Assembly: GCA_965216335.1 (NCBI GenBank)
Contig: OZ244154.1
Coordinates: forward strand, 2,418,001 to 2,482,000
DNA length: 64,000 bases
Reading direction: 5' to 3'
Origin: JAHEJE01 sp965216335
Lineage (GTDB): Bacteria; Pseudomonadota; Alphaproteobacteria; Rhizobiales; Aestuariivirgaceae
Part shown: in pieces, positions 17,136 to 25,020 of the stretch
Layout of the letters: every line of letters starts with the position of its first letter
Position numbering within the stretch: the first letter of the stretch is position 1
Notes under the pieces: model-generated
Database searches by the model: none
What the model saw: only the letters and a program-made list of their open reading frames with translations
What the model was told of the DNA's origin: nothing
Translations under genes and position numbers: made by a program

Positions 17136-17795
17136 ATGAACATTGCCCAGGGCGGCTCTCCGGTTAAAACCAGGGACTTTCCTGCCAAGCAGCAGGACTG
17201 GGCCACCAAGAAAGCCGAGTACAACGACAACGGCCTGGAGATCGACGGGCATCCGGTCATGCAGCCCTGGGAAGACGGCTACATGGCCGAACTGGCCAAG
17301 TTCGCCACCCGGCGCGGCGGCCATGTGCTGGAAATCGGCTTCGGCATGGGCATCTCGGCCCGTCACGTGCAAAAGCACCCGATCTACAAGCACTACATCA
17401 TCGAAGCGAACCATGACGTGTTCACGCTGGAACTGATGAAGTTCAAGAGCGAAGCAAAGTCGATCGTGGTGCCCATGCTCGGCTTCTGGCAGGACGTCGT
17501 CGGCCAGTTGGCCGATGCTTCATTCGACGGCATCCTGTATGACCCGTACCCGACCCACCAGGAGGAGTTTGCCGAAACGCGATTCGACTTCGCCTTCGAA
17601 GCCTTCCGGCTCCTCAAACCCGGCGGCGTGTTCACGCATTATACCTGTCAGAAGGAACCCGAACGCGGCTACGCGGAGTTCATGTACCAGGTCGGCTTCC
17701 GCGATGTCGACGGAACCATCGTCGACACCAATCCGCCGGAAGACTGCAAATACTGGGACCAGGACAAGATCTATGCGCCGCTGATCACCAAGTGA
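17136..17795 (+). CDS. SAM methyltransferase, GAMT/Rmt2-like
   Basis: A 219-aa class I methyltransferase. The SAM-binding glycine motif is HVLEIGFGMGISARHVQ (about residues 63-79); WEDGYMAELAKFA and FDGILYDPYPTHQEEF closely resemble guanidinoacetate N-methyltransferase (WE..YM.. and YDTYP). The C-terminal domain of the yeast arginine methyltransferase Rmt2 belongs to the same branch. Family substrates are therefore guanidino groups. Next to a repeat protein with one Arg per GARVS unit, a role in methylating those arginines is an attractive inference. It has its own 208-base upstream region and is the last gene before the IS630 element. Confidence 0.85.
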   Translation: MNIAQGGSPVKTRDFPAKQQDWATKKAEYNDNGLEIDGHPVMQPWEDGYMAELAKFATRRGGHVLEIGFGMGISARHVQKHPIYKHYIIEANHDVFTLELMKFKSEAKSIVVPMLGFWQDVVGQLADASFDGILYDPYPTHQEEFAETRFDFAFEAFRLLKPGGVFTHYTCQKEPERGYAEFMYQVGFRDVDGTIVDTNPPEDCKYWDQDKIYAPLITK

Positions 17796-17905
17796 ACGCC
17801 GGGCTGCTGGTTTGCACCTAGTATTTTGCATCACTTAGATTGATATGTTGCGATGCGGGTGTGGATTTGATTCTCTGTGTCTGATTCGGATGCGGAGGTT
17901 TGCAC

Positions 17906-18569
17906 ATGGCGAACAAGAGGTACGTTGTTGAGCTCACGTTGGACGAGCGCAATGATCTATTGGCGAAGATCAGCAAGGGCACTCTGAAGGCCAAGAGCAA
18001 TCTGAAGGCGCGGATATTGCTGAAAGCCGATAAAGGCGAATTCGGTGAAGGCTGGACTGATCGGAAGATTTGCCGGGCGTTGGAGGCGTCGCCTTCAACT
18101 GTGGCCCGCACGCGCGCGACATTCGTCATGGATGGCCTTGAGGCAGTGTTTGCGCGTGCCCCGCGCATGCACCAGTCGATCAAGCCAATCTTCGATGGGG
18201 AGGCTGAAGCCAAGCTGATCGCCCTGGCTTGCAGCGAGCCACCTGAAGGATATGCGCGCTGGACAATCCGCTTGCTTGCCGAGAAGGTCGTTGAGCTGAA
18301 CATTGTCGACAGCGTTCACTTCAACACTGTTGGGCGCACGCTTAAAAAAACGAACTTAAGCCTCACCGCAGCCAATACTGGGTAATCCCTCCCAAACAGA
18401 ATGCAGCCTTTGTTGCGGCCATGGAAGACGTTTTGTCGGTCTATACGCGTGCCCACGATCCAAACAGGCCGTTGGTTTGCCTTGATGAAGCAGCCAAACA
18501 GCTTGTCGGTGCAACCCGCCTACCAATCCCCATGGCGCCCGGGCGCACCGCACGCCATGACTATGAATA
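17906..18569 (+). pseudogene. IS630-family transposase, 5' part (frameshift, then IS insertion)
   Basis: The ATG (GGAGG seven bases upstream) opens a frame MANKRYVVELTLDERNDLL... with a helix-turn-helix (WTDRKICRALEASPSTVARTRATF) that stops at 18385. The IS630 sequence continues in the -1 frame from a seven-A run at 18345-18351 (KPHRSQYWVIPPKQNAAFV.., then VCLDEAAKQLVG with the first catalytic Asp) until the IS256 insertion. The shift could be a mutation, or programmed -1 frameshifting as proposed for some IS630 members. The insertion inactivates it in any case. Confidence 0.88.
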
Positions 18570-18643
18570 GATAACGTAGAGAGTCTTTCGCACATTTGCC
18601 TGATGCGGTGGTTCCTTTCACACTGAGTGAGAGGAGCGAGACG

Positions 18644-19861
18644 ATGAGTGATGATACGGAGACCAAGGCGATGGGTCAGGTGATCCAGATCGACGAGGCG
18701 CGGATACGCGATCACCTTGGCGAGATGGTGCGCGGCACGGTTGAAGAAGCCTTGAATGCGATGCTGGATGCCGAGGCCGACCGGTTGTGCGGGGCTGGCC
18801 GGTATGAGCGCAGTGAGGCTCGGACCGACACACGCGCTGGCAGCTACGACCGGTCGCTTCACACCAAGGCCGGCGCGGTCAAGCTGAAGGTGCCGAAGCT
18901 GCGGCGACAAACATTCGAGACGGCGATCATAGAACGCTACCAGCGCCGCGAGAGCAGCGTCGAGGAAGCTTTGATCGAGATGTATCTGGCGGGTGTTTCG
19001 GTGCGCCGGGTCGAAGACATCACCGAGGCGCTGTGGGGCACGCGGGTGAGCCCGTCGACGGTGTCGAACCTCAACAAGAAGATCTATGCCAAGATCGAGG
19101 AATGGCGCCACAAGCCGATTGAGGGCTCACATCCGTATGTCTTTCTCGATGGTATCGTGATGAAGCGCTCATGGGCCGGTGAGGTGCGCAACGTCTCGCT
19201 GCTGGTGGCGATTGGCGTGACCTCGGATGGCTATCGCGAGGTTCTGGGCATCTGCGAGGGGGCCAAGGAGGACAAGTCCGGATGGTCGTCGTTCCTGCGC
19301 CATCTGGTGGACCGGGGCCTGAATGGTGTGGAGCTGGTGGTATCAGACGCCTGTCGTGGCCTGGTGGAGAGCGTTGCCGACTATCTGCCCGAGACCCGGT
19401 GGCAGCGCTGCATGGTGCATTTCTATCGCAATGTCTTCAGTCATGTGCCGGCAGGCAAGATGCGCCAGGTGAGCCACATGCTGAAGGCCATCCATGCCCA
19501 GGAGAACCGGCAGGCGGCCACCGACAAGGCCGAAGCGGTCGCGGCCGAGCTGCGCCGCCAGCGCATGGGCAAGGCGGCAGAGCTGGTTGAGGACAAGATT
19601 GGCGAGACGCTGACCTTCTATGCGTTCCCGGACAGTCACTGGATCAAGTTGCGCACCAACAATCCGCTGGAGCGGCTGATGCGCGAGATCAGACGGCGAA
19701 CCAGGGTGGTCGGGGCTTTCCCGGACGGACAATCCTGTCTCAACCTGGCTGCAGCCAGGTTGAGACACATTGCTGGAACCCAGTGGTCAACGAGGCGCTA
19801 CATGAACATGGACCCGCTGACTGCAATGAAAAACCAACCCCAAGGAACCGCCGTCGCATGA
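18644..19861 (+). CDS. IS256-family transposase, copy 2
   Basis: A 405-aa DDE transposase identical in protein sequence to the copy at 10045-11262. The catalytic contexts are FLDGIVMK, VVSDACRG and NPLERLMRE. MSDDTETK start with GAGGAG upstream; the frame is open back to an ATG at 18596. Intact, so this copy could move itself and copy 1. Confidence 0.95.
   Translation: MSDDTETKAMGQVIQIDEARIRDHLGEMVRGTVEEALNAMLDAEADRLCGAGRYERSEARTDTRAGSYDRSLHTKAGAVKLKVPKLRRQTFETAIIERYQRRESSVEEALIEMYLAGVSVRRVEDITEALWGTRVSPSTVSNLNKKIYAKIEEWRHKPIEGSHPYVFLDGIVMKRSWAGEVRNVSLLVAIGVTSDGYREVLGICEGAKEDKSGWSSFLRHLVDRGLNGVELVVSDACRGLVESVADYLPETRWQRCMVHFYRNVFSHVPAGKMRQVSHMLKAIHAQENRQAATDKAEAVAAELRRQRMGKAAELVEDKIGETLTFYAFPDSHWIKLRTNNPLERLMREIRRRTRVVGAFPDGQSCLNLAAARLRHIAGTQWSTRRYMNMDPLTAMKNQPQGTAVA
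19736..19767. repeat. 32-bp perfect palindrome inside transposase gene (copy 2)
   Basis: Exact counterpart of the palindrome at 10139-10170: 16-base arms without spacer, coding for LNLAAARLRH near the transposase C-terminus. Confidence 0.9.
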
Positions 19862-19899
19862 CAAAAAGTGCGAAAGACTCTGGACACTACCTATGAATA

Positions 19900-20371
19900 C
19901 AAACGGGCTGGAACAGCAAACCTGTTCATGGCCTTCGCTCCTCTTGAAGGGCTGCGTCATATCAAGGTCACGAGCCATCGCGCAAAAACAGACTACGCTC
20001 ATTTCCTGGCTGATCTCAGCGATCAGTGCTTTGCCGATGCCGAGAAGATTGTTCTGGTTCAGGACAACCTCAACACCCATAGCCCAGCGTCACTGTATGC
20101 GACTTTCCCACCAGCCGAAGCAAGGCGGTTGGCCGAACGCTTCGAATGGCACTTCACCCCGAAACATGGCTCCTGGCTCAATATGGCAGAGGCCGAGCTA
20201 TCCGTACTCGCCCGTCAATGTCTGGGGGAGCGGGTCGAGAGCAAGGAGAAACTCAAAGACAGGGTCGCCGCATGGCAAACCCAGCGCAACAACCAACGCA
20301 AAATCGCCAACTGGCAATTCACCAACGACGATGCAAGAACAAAGCTTGTGAAACTCTATCCATCAATCTAA
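19900..20371 (+). pseudogene. IS630-family transposase, 3' part
   Basis: Continues the IS630 transposase after the IS256 insertion: KRAGTANLFMAFAPLEGLRH.., then the second Asp in IVLVQDNLNTHSPASLY and the catalytic Glu in HGSWLNMAEAELSVLARQCL. The frame runs to the TAA at 20369-20371, just inside the right inverted repeat. It can no longer join its 5' part. Confidence 0.9.
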
Positions 20372-20387
20372 TTGATTCAGTCTACTA

Positions 20388-20649
20388 GAGCACTTTCCGA
20401 TCATATGGGATCACTTGATGGCGCCAAATTCGCTCATATGGCAGGCGCGGTGCGCGGGCGCGATGCGGTGCATCGGGCAAGCGCCGGAACGCACCAAATG
20501 GGCGAATTTGGCCCACCGAAGGCCGGATTTCCGCGCCCGCTGGACTGCGTTATCCTTCGCTTATGGCCAACCAGGCCATGGCGCAAAGCATGCCTAGCCA
20601 GCAGACGCGGAAACCCGGTCAAGTGATTCCATATGATCGGAAAGTGCTC
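20388..20649 (+). repeat. 262-bp MITE-like element, copy B (diverged ends)
   Basis: Ends GAGCACTTTCCGATCATATGG and its near-exact complement. The interior shares modules with copy A (GATGCGGTGCATCGGGCAAG, GGGCGAATT, CCCACCGAAGGC, CGCG hairpin arms) but the termini differ, so it is a sister subfamily. The left flank is TA, shared with the right end of the IS630 element; the right flank is TG. The stretch 20372-20653 holds nothing else. Confidence 0.8.
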
Positions 20650-20653
20650 TGGG

Positions 20654-22429
20654 TCATTTGAGACCGGCCTTCTTCAGACCCTCAATAAAGTGCTGCATAT
20701 CATCGCTGCTCTTGTCCGGCTGCACGTTCCCCCAGCTTTCGACGGAAAACTGCGGATGAACCTGCATCACCTGCTTGGCATGCTGCTCCGCTTTTTCCGT
20801 ATCTCCAAGCTGTGCATAGCTTGCCGCAAGCAGCCGCTGCCCTTCCGCCGGGTTGTTCATCCTAGAAACTGCGTCAATCGCGCTCTGGTAGTCGCGTTCG
20901 TTGTAGTGCGCGCCCGCTAGGTGCCAGAGATACTGATCGGGAAAATACGGGTTGAGGCGCATGGCATTCTGCAACATGCCGATGGCTTCTTTCGACCGGC
21001 TGCAGTGGGTCAGGGCATCCGCCATTTCCGCTATGAGATCGGCGTCGTTCGGGTTGAGCTGCAAGGCCCGTTCATACGCATTGACCGACGCATCGTGCTC
21101 TTTGCGGTACAGGTGGGCAAAGCCGAGTTCGCCAAAGCCGCGTGCGTCGGTCTGGTCCAGCGCGACCGCCGTCTGGGCATACTCCAGCGCTCTATCCAAC
21201 GGGTTCTCCGCCTCATCGAGCCAGGCATAGCGCCAGCCGACATTCAGAGAGCGCGAGATTCCGGCAGCCGCACGCGCATACTCCTGGTCGAGCTCGTTGG
21301 CTTGCCCGTAGAGTTGCTGGGCCACGGCATTGTCCTCCTGGCGATACCGAATGATATGCTGCTGGCCCTGCAGACTGAGGTTATAGGCCTCCATGAGGTT
21401 CGGCGGTGCAATTTGCGCCCTTTTGCGTTCGGCAGCATCGATTTGCACGGAAGTTCCGGCCACGACCATGCTGGTGATATCGTCCTGAACCTCGAAGATG
21501 TCCTCCAGCACCCGGTCGTAGTGCTCGCCCCACACCGTGCGGTCCTCATAAGCGTCGGCAAGTTCGATCGACACCCGGATGCGGTTGCCCTGCTTGCGCA
21601 CGCTGCCCTGCGAAATGTAGCGCACTCCCAGCTCTTCAGCGGCCTGCCGGGCGCTGATCGTCCGGTTCTTGTAGACGAACGCCGAATTGCGGGCGATGAC
21701 GAACAGGTTGTGGAACTTCGACAGGCTTGAGGTGATGTCCTGGGTGATGCCGTCGCAGAACCAGGCGTCATCCGGGTTGCCGCTCAAATTGGTGAAGGGA
21801 AGTACGGCCACCGATGGCCGGTCCATCACGCGCTGGCGTTCGGTTTGCAACATCGGCCGCCGGCTGGTGATCATCAGGCGGGCGCCCCCTTGCACCTCGG
21901 CCAGCACCTTGAACACTTCCACCGGTTCGCGAATGTTTTTCAGAGTCTGCAAACCGATGCTCTCGAAGCCCAAATCCAGCCGGTTCTTGACCTGTTCATA
22001 GACCGCCGCGCTGATGCACACCCCGCCCGGGTCGGCAACCCCTTCCAGCCGCGCCGCGATGTTGACACTGTCGCCGAACACCCCGGTTGCATCGCGCAAT
22101 GTCTCGCCCAGGTGAATGCCGACCCGCATCTGCACCTTCGGGTCTTGCTGACTGTTCAGATGCTCAAGCGCCTTCTGCGCCTTCATCGCGCAATTGAGTG
22201 CGTTCACCGCGCTGGAAAACAGCGCGAACACGCCGTCGCCGCGCACCTGCTGGATCGCCCCTTCGTGCTCCTGGCTGTAAGCCTCGAACACATCGATCGC
22301 CCGCCGCACCGCCACCTGGGCTGCCTGTTCGTTCTCGCTCATCAATCGCGAGTAGCCGACGACGTCGGCGAACAGTATGGCGCCAAGGCTGCGGTCCGGA
22401 CGTCTTTTGTCGGTGTCTCCAGTGCCCAC
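20654..22429 (-). CDS. Class III adenylate cyclase with TolB-like and TPR domains
   Basis: A 591-aa protein. Residues about 14-175 are a class III nucleotide cyclase: metal-binding Asp22 in AILFADVVGYSRL and Asp65 in QVRGDGVFALF, and the FGDSVNIAARLEG signature. Residues about 208-330 resemble the TolB-N/FlgO-type domain that follows many such cyclases (RPSVAVLPFTNLSGNPDDAWFCDGI.., YISQGSVRKQGNRIRVSIELAD). The rest is TPR repeats (GELGFAHLYRKEHDASVNAYERALQLNPNDADL). It probably makes cAMP; the Crp-type regulator at 11495 is a possible receptor. No transmembrane helix is seen. Confidence 0.9.
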   Translation of the reverse strand: MGTGDTDKRRPDRSLGAILFADVVGYSRLMSENEQAAQVAVRRAIDVFEAYSQEHEGAIQQVRGDGVFALFSSAVNALNCAMKAQKALEHLNSQQDPKVQMRVGIHLGETLRDATGVFGDSVNIAARLEGVADPGGVCISAAVYEQVKNRLDLGFESIGLQTLKNIREPVEVFKVLAEVQGGARLMITSRRPMLQTERQRVMDRPSVAVLPFTNLSGNPDDAWFCDGITQDITSSLSKFHNLFVIARNSAFVYKNRTISARQAAEELGVRYISQGSVRKQGNRIRVSIELADAYEDRTVWGEHYDRVLEDIFEVQDDITSMVVAGTSVQIDAAERKRAQIAPPNLMEAYNLSLQGQQHIIRYRQEDNAVAQQLYGQANELDQEYARAAAGISRSLNVGWRYAWLDEAENPLDRALEYAQTAVALDQTDARGFGELGFAHLYRKEHDASVNAYERALQLNPNDADLIAEMADALTHCSRSKEAIGMLQNAMRLNPYFPDQYLWHLAGAHYNERDYQSAIDAVSRMNNPAEGQRLLAASYAQLGDTEKAEQHAKQVMQVHPQFSVESWGNVQPDKSSDDMQHFIEGLKKAGLK

Positions 22430-22567
22430 GAATTGTCCATTCTTGTTGGTTGCGGCAGCGGCTGATCATAGAGGCTTTCCGCCGCGGCGTGGAGCCAGTT
22501 CAACCAGTTGTTACCCAACGAGCGCAAACGGTCAACCGGTCCTGGAGAACTCCTGGGGTCGAGACTC

Positions 22568-23776
22568 TTAGTGCAGCCCCGCCTTTCTCAATCCTTCGAC
22601 GAAGTGAATCATTTCATTGTTGTTGATGTCGGGCTGATGGCGCCCCCACGAGCTGAGAGAAAAATCGGGATGCAGGCGCAGAACCTCGCACGCATGGTGC
22701 CTGGCCTGTTGCATCTGTCCCAGCTGCGCATGGCTGGCCGCCAGCAGGCGCTGTCCCTCGGCCGGATTGCTCATTTTGTTGACCGTTTCAATCGCCATTT
22801 CATATTCAGCGATGTTGTAATACGCACCAGCCAGAACCCACAGGTACTTGTCGGGAAAGAAAGGATTGAGCCGCATGGCCTCCTGCAACAGAACAATGGC
22901 TCTCCGGGAGCGGCCGGAGTAGGCCAGGGCGTTGGCCATTTCGGCAAGCAGGTCGGCGTCAGCCGGGTTCAGTTCAATGCCGCGTTCATAGGCGTCGATC
23001 GATGCCGCGTGTTCCTTGCGATACAAATGCACGAACCCCAGCTCACCGTGGTTGCGTGCATCCTTGTCATCCAGCCGAACCGCCGTTCGGGCATACTCGA
23101 GCGCCTTGCCGAGCGGATTGTGGGTTTCGTCAATCCAGCCATAGCGCCAGGCAATGTTGAATGCCCGCGAAAGCCCGGCAGCGGCGCGCGCATACCCGGC
23201 ATCCAGCCGTCTTGCTCTTTGGTACAGCCGGCACGCCATCTCGCCGTGTTCCCGGTGATACCGGGACAAATGCCATTGCCCCATCAGGGTCAGGCCATAG
23301 GGCCGCCGGCGCTTGGACGCGCTGCAATGGATGCGTTTTCGCTCTGCAACACCGATCTGTACCGCGATCCGTGCCAGCACCGCCGCTGTAACATCGCCCG
23401 AAATGCCGCAACCGTTCGCATCCGTCCGATCGAAATGTTCGCCCCATAACGCACGTTCGTGCTGCGCATCGACCAGCTCGACCCACAGTCGGGCATGGTT
23501 GTGAAGTTCGCATAACTTCCCCTGGACGACATAGCGCGGCAGCGGCGCACCGCTGAACCGGGATTGGTCAGCTGCCCTGCCGCCAAGGTATGATTGGCCA
23601 CCGCCCTGCCCCACGGCAACATCGCGGAACCGTTTGAGACCGCACACGATGTCGTGCGTCAACGCGTTGCCGAGTGTTGCGTTGTCCACGCCATCCTTCA
23701 AACAGACGACCGGCAACACCGAGACCAACGGCCGTCCCACGGCCCGGTCGGATTCATCCTGCCGCGACCCGTTCAT
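22568..23776 (-). CDS. TolB-N/TPR protein, cyclase-less paralogue
   Basis: A 402-aa protein colinear with residues about 208-591 of the neighbouring cyclase (YVVQGKLCELHNHARLWVELVDAQHERALWGEHFDR; GELGFVHLYRKEHAASIDAYERGIELNPADADL; NPAEGQRLLAAS). It lacks the cyclase domain, so it is probably a partial duplicate kept as a separate gene. It overlaps the upstream GNAT gene by four bases, so the two are cotranscribed. The role is unknown; TPRs suggest protein binding. Confidence 0.75.
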   Translation of the reverse strand: MNGSRQDESDRAVGRPLVSVLPVVCLKDGVDNATLGNALTHDIVCGLKRFRDVAVGQGGGQSYLGGRAADQSRFSGAPLPRYVVQGKLCELHNHARLWVELVDAQHERALWGEHFDRTDANGCGISGDVTAAVLARIAVQIGVAERKRIHCSASKRRRPYGLTLMGQWHLSRYHREHGEMACRLYQRARRLDAGYARAAAGLSRAFNIAWRYGWIDETHNPLGKALEYARTAVRLDDKDARNHGELGFVHLYRKEHAASIDAYERGIELNPADADLLAEMANALAYSGRSRRAIVLLQEAMRLNPFFPDKYLWVLAGAYYNIAEYEMAIETVNKMSNPAEGQRLLAASHAQLGQMQQARHHACEVLRLHPDFSLSSWGRHQPDINNNEMIHFVEGLRKAGLH

Positions 23777-24420
23777 TCGGCCGCAAAGTTGTGGCTGTCA
23801 GGCCAGGCGCGCGTCTGTGAACCGATCCGGCCGAAACGCAGTTCCACACCACCGCCGAGTTCGCCGGCAATGGTCGGGCGTGTCTGTTTCCATTCCGATG
23901 CCAGCAGTCCCACCGCGATCTGATCGTAATAGCGCCCATGCGCGAACCGGGCCTGGCGCAGACGGCCTTCCACCTGAAACCCGAGCGCCTTCACAAGGTT
24001 CTGTGTCGCGATGTTGTCTGCCCGGTAGTATGTCGTTATCCGGTGGAGTCTGAGCTCCCCAAACGCCATATCGATCAGCATGCCGGCAATGCGCACACCG
24101 AGACCCTTCTGGCGCACATCCCGTGTCAGGATGATCGGAAGCACACAATCTCCATTCACGTTGCTGATTGCATCGATGCCGGCAACCCCTACGAGCTCCC
24201 CGTCGCCGCTCTCAATCGCGAACCAATAGCAGTTTCGCTTCATGCTTCCCGAAACTGTTTTCTTCCAGTCCCGGCGCACGAGGTCCCGGTTCACCGGCAG
24301 GCTCGACTGGCTGTCGAACAATGTCAGGTCTTCCAGTTCCTCGAGCCACAGAGCAACGCTTGGAATATCGTCGTGCTCCATTGGCCGCATGTAGAATTTG
24401 TGCTTTGCGTCTTTGCCCAT
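23773..24420 (-). CDS. GNAT-family N-acetyltransferase
   Basis: A 215-aa protein; GNAT fold with the acetyl-CoA-binding region PIILTRDVRQKGLGVRIAGMLIDMAF and the RimJ/RimL-type tail YYRADNIATQNLVKALGFQVEGRLRQARFAHGRYYDQI. The substrate is not predictable. It has a 40-residue C-terminal extension and is coupled to the TPR gene by an ATGA overlap, which suggests a joint role. Confidence 0.85.
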   Translation of the reverse strand: MGKDAKHKFYMRPMEHDDIPSVALWLEELEDLTLFDSQSSLPVNRDLVRRDWKKTVSGSMKRNCYWFAIESGDGELVGVAGIDAISNVNGDCVLPIILTRDVRQKGLGVRIAGMLIDMAFGELRLHRITTYYRADNIATQNLVKALGFQVEGRLRQARFAHGRYYDQIAVGLLASEWKQTRPTIAGELGGGVELRFGRIGSQTRAWPDSHNFAAE

Positions 24421-24432
24421 TCCGTATCCCTA

Positions 24433-24540
24433 GAGCACTTTTCAAACATATGGAAACGCTTGACCGGATTTCCGTGCCAGCTGGCTAGGCATGCTTGACC
24501 CCGCGGTCCGGTTGGCCGCAAGCCGAGCATGACGATCCCT
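24433..24540 (+). repeat. Truncated MITE-like element (copy B subfamily)
   Basis: Begins TA-GAGCACTTTTCAAACATATGG and follows the inverted copy B sequence (CTTGACCGGATTTCCG, GCTGGCTAGGCATGCTT, GGTTGGCC) for about 108 bases, then similarity ends; the other half is missing. It sits just upstream of the GNAT gene. Confidence 0.65.
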
Positions 24541-25020
24541 GCCTTCATGGCCGGACAGACAATCTACCCGCAGCAAAGCCATGAGAATGTGACATTTGCC
24601 ACGTTTACGCTGCGTCCTGAGGCTCTCAAGCGGTCAAATGCCCAAGATTTTCCCGGCCTCGTTGTGGCTTTCACCACAGTTTCAGCGCCGGGTTTGTGCT
24701 TCGATTGCGGTTGTACTGGAACGATTTCAACAATGGCAGGCAGGCCCATGTCACCGAAACAGGATCTCCCGGCACAGTCATCGGACCCAAGGCAGCCGCT
24801 GGTTGCCTGGGCGATTGCCGCGGCAGCGTTCACCGTTCTGCTCATCTTGTGAAGCTGAGCGGACGGTACAACATACGTTGGTTTGAATTGGTTCAATTTT
24901 AGCTGTTTCCTTCATCGCAGATAAACGCTGTGCCCCTTTAGCTGCGAGTCCATAATCCTTTTCTAATCGCGATCCCCCAGTATCCGCCCGTACCTGTTTT
25001 TTTTCGGGTGGAGTGGGTTC
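24541..25020. other. Intergenic region with no recognised gene
   Basis: About 480 bases between the truncated repeat and the histidine kinase. Apart from one weak small reading frame (24733-24852) I see no family match, tRNA or terminator. The last 60 bases are T-rich, with GGTGGAG before the kinase GTG start. Confidence 0.5.
24733..24852 (+). CDS. Possible 39-aa single-helix membrane protein
   Basis: Starts MAGRPMSPKQDLP and ends in one hydrophobic stretch (PLVAWAIAAAAFTVLLIL). No homologue is recognised and the ribosome-binding site is weak, so it may be a chance frame. Confidence 0.2.
   Translation: MAGRPMSPKQDLPAQSSDPRQPLVAWAIAAAAFTVLLIL

Larger units (their letters stand above)
18570..19891 (+). 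mobile_element. IS256-family insertion sequence, copy 2 (1322 bp)
   Basis: Same ends and length as copy 1 but in opposite orientation. The 8-bp duplication TATGAATA flanks it (18562-18569 and 19892-19899). Rejoining the flanks restores an open IS630 transposase frame (RTARHDYEYKRAGTANLF), which proves the insertion point. Confidence 0.95.
17821..20385 (+). mobile_element. IS630-family element, interrupted by IS256 copy 2
   Basis: Terminal inverted repeats of about 28 bp: left GTATTTTGCATCACTTAGAT.. and right complement GTAGACTGAATCAATTAGAT... TA lies outside each end (17819-17820 and 20386-20387) within CTAG, the usual IS630 target. Without the nested IS and one duplication copy the element would be about 1.24 kb, a normal IS630 size. 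It encodes a DDE transposase in two frames (17906-18385 and beyond) split by the nested IS. Confidence 0.88.

Noticed and set aside
17796..17905. IS630 as the parent of the 262-bp elements.
   Set aside because: Although both use TA targets, the IS630 terminal repeats (GTATTTTGCATC..) do not match either MITE end type.
10015..19891. Composite transposon carrying the YcaO cluster.
   Set aside because: Each IS copy has its own 8-bp duplication, which shows separate insertion; a composite move would give one duplication outside the pair.
22554..22567. CTGGGGTCGAGAC also occurs at the right window edge (63988-64000).
   Set aside because: A 13-base match without other shared context; the window ends there, so extension cannot be tested.
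24529..24732. Upstream extension of the small frame at 24733.
   Set aside because: No family resemblance; it begins in the truncated mobile repeat.
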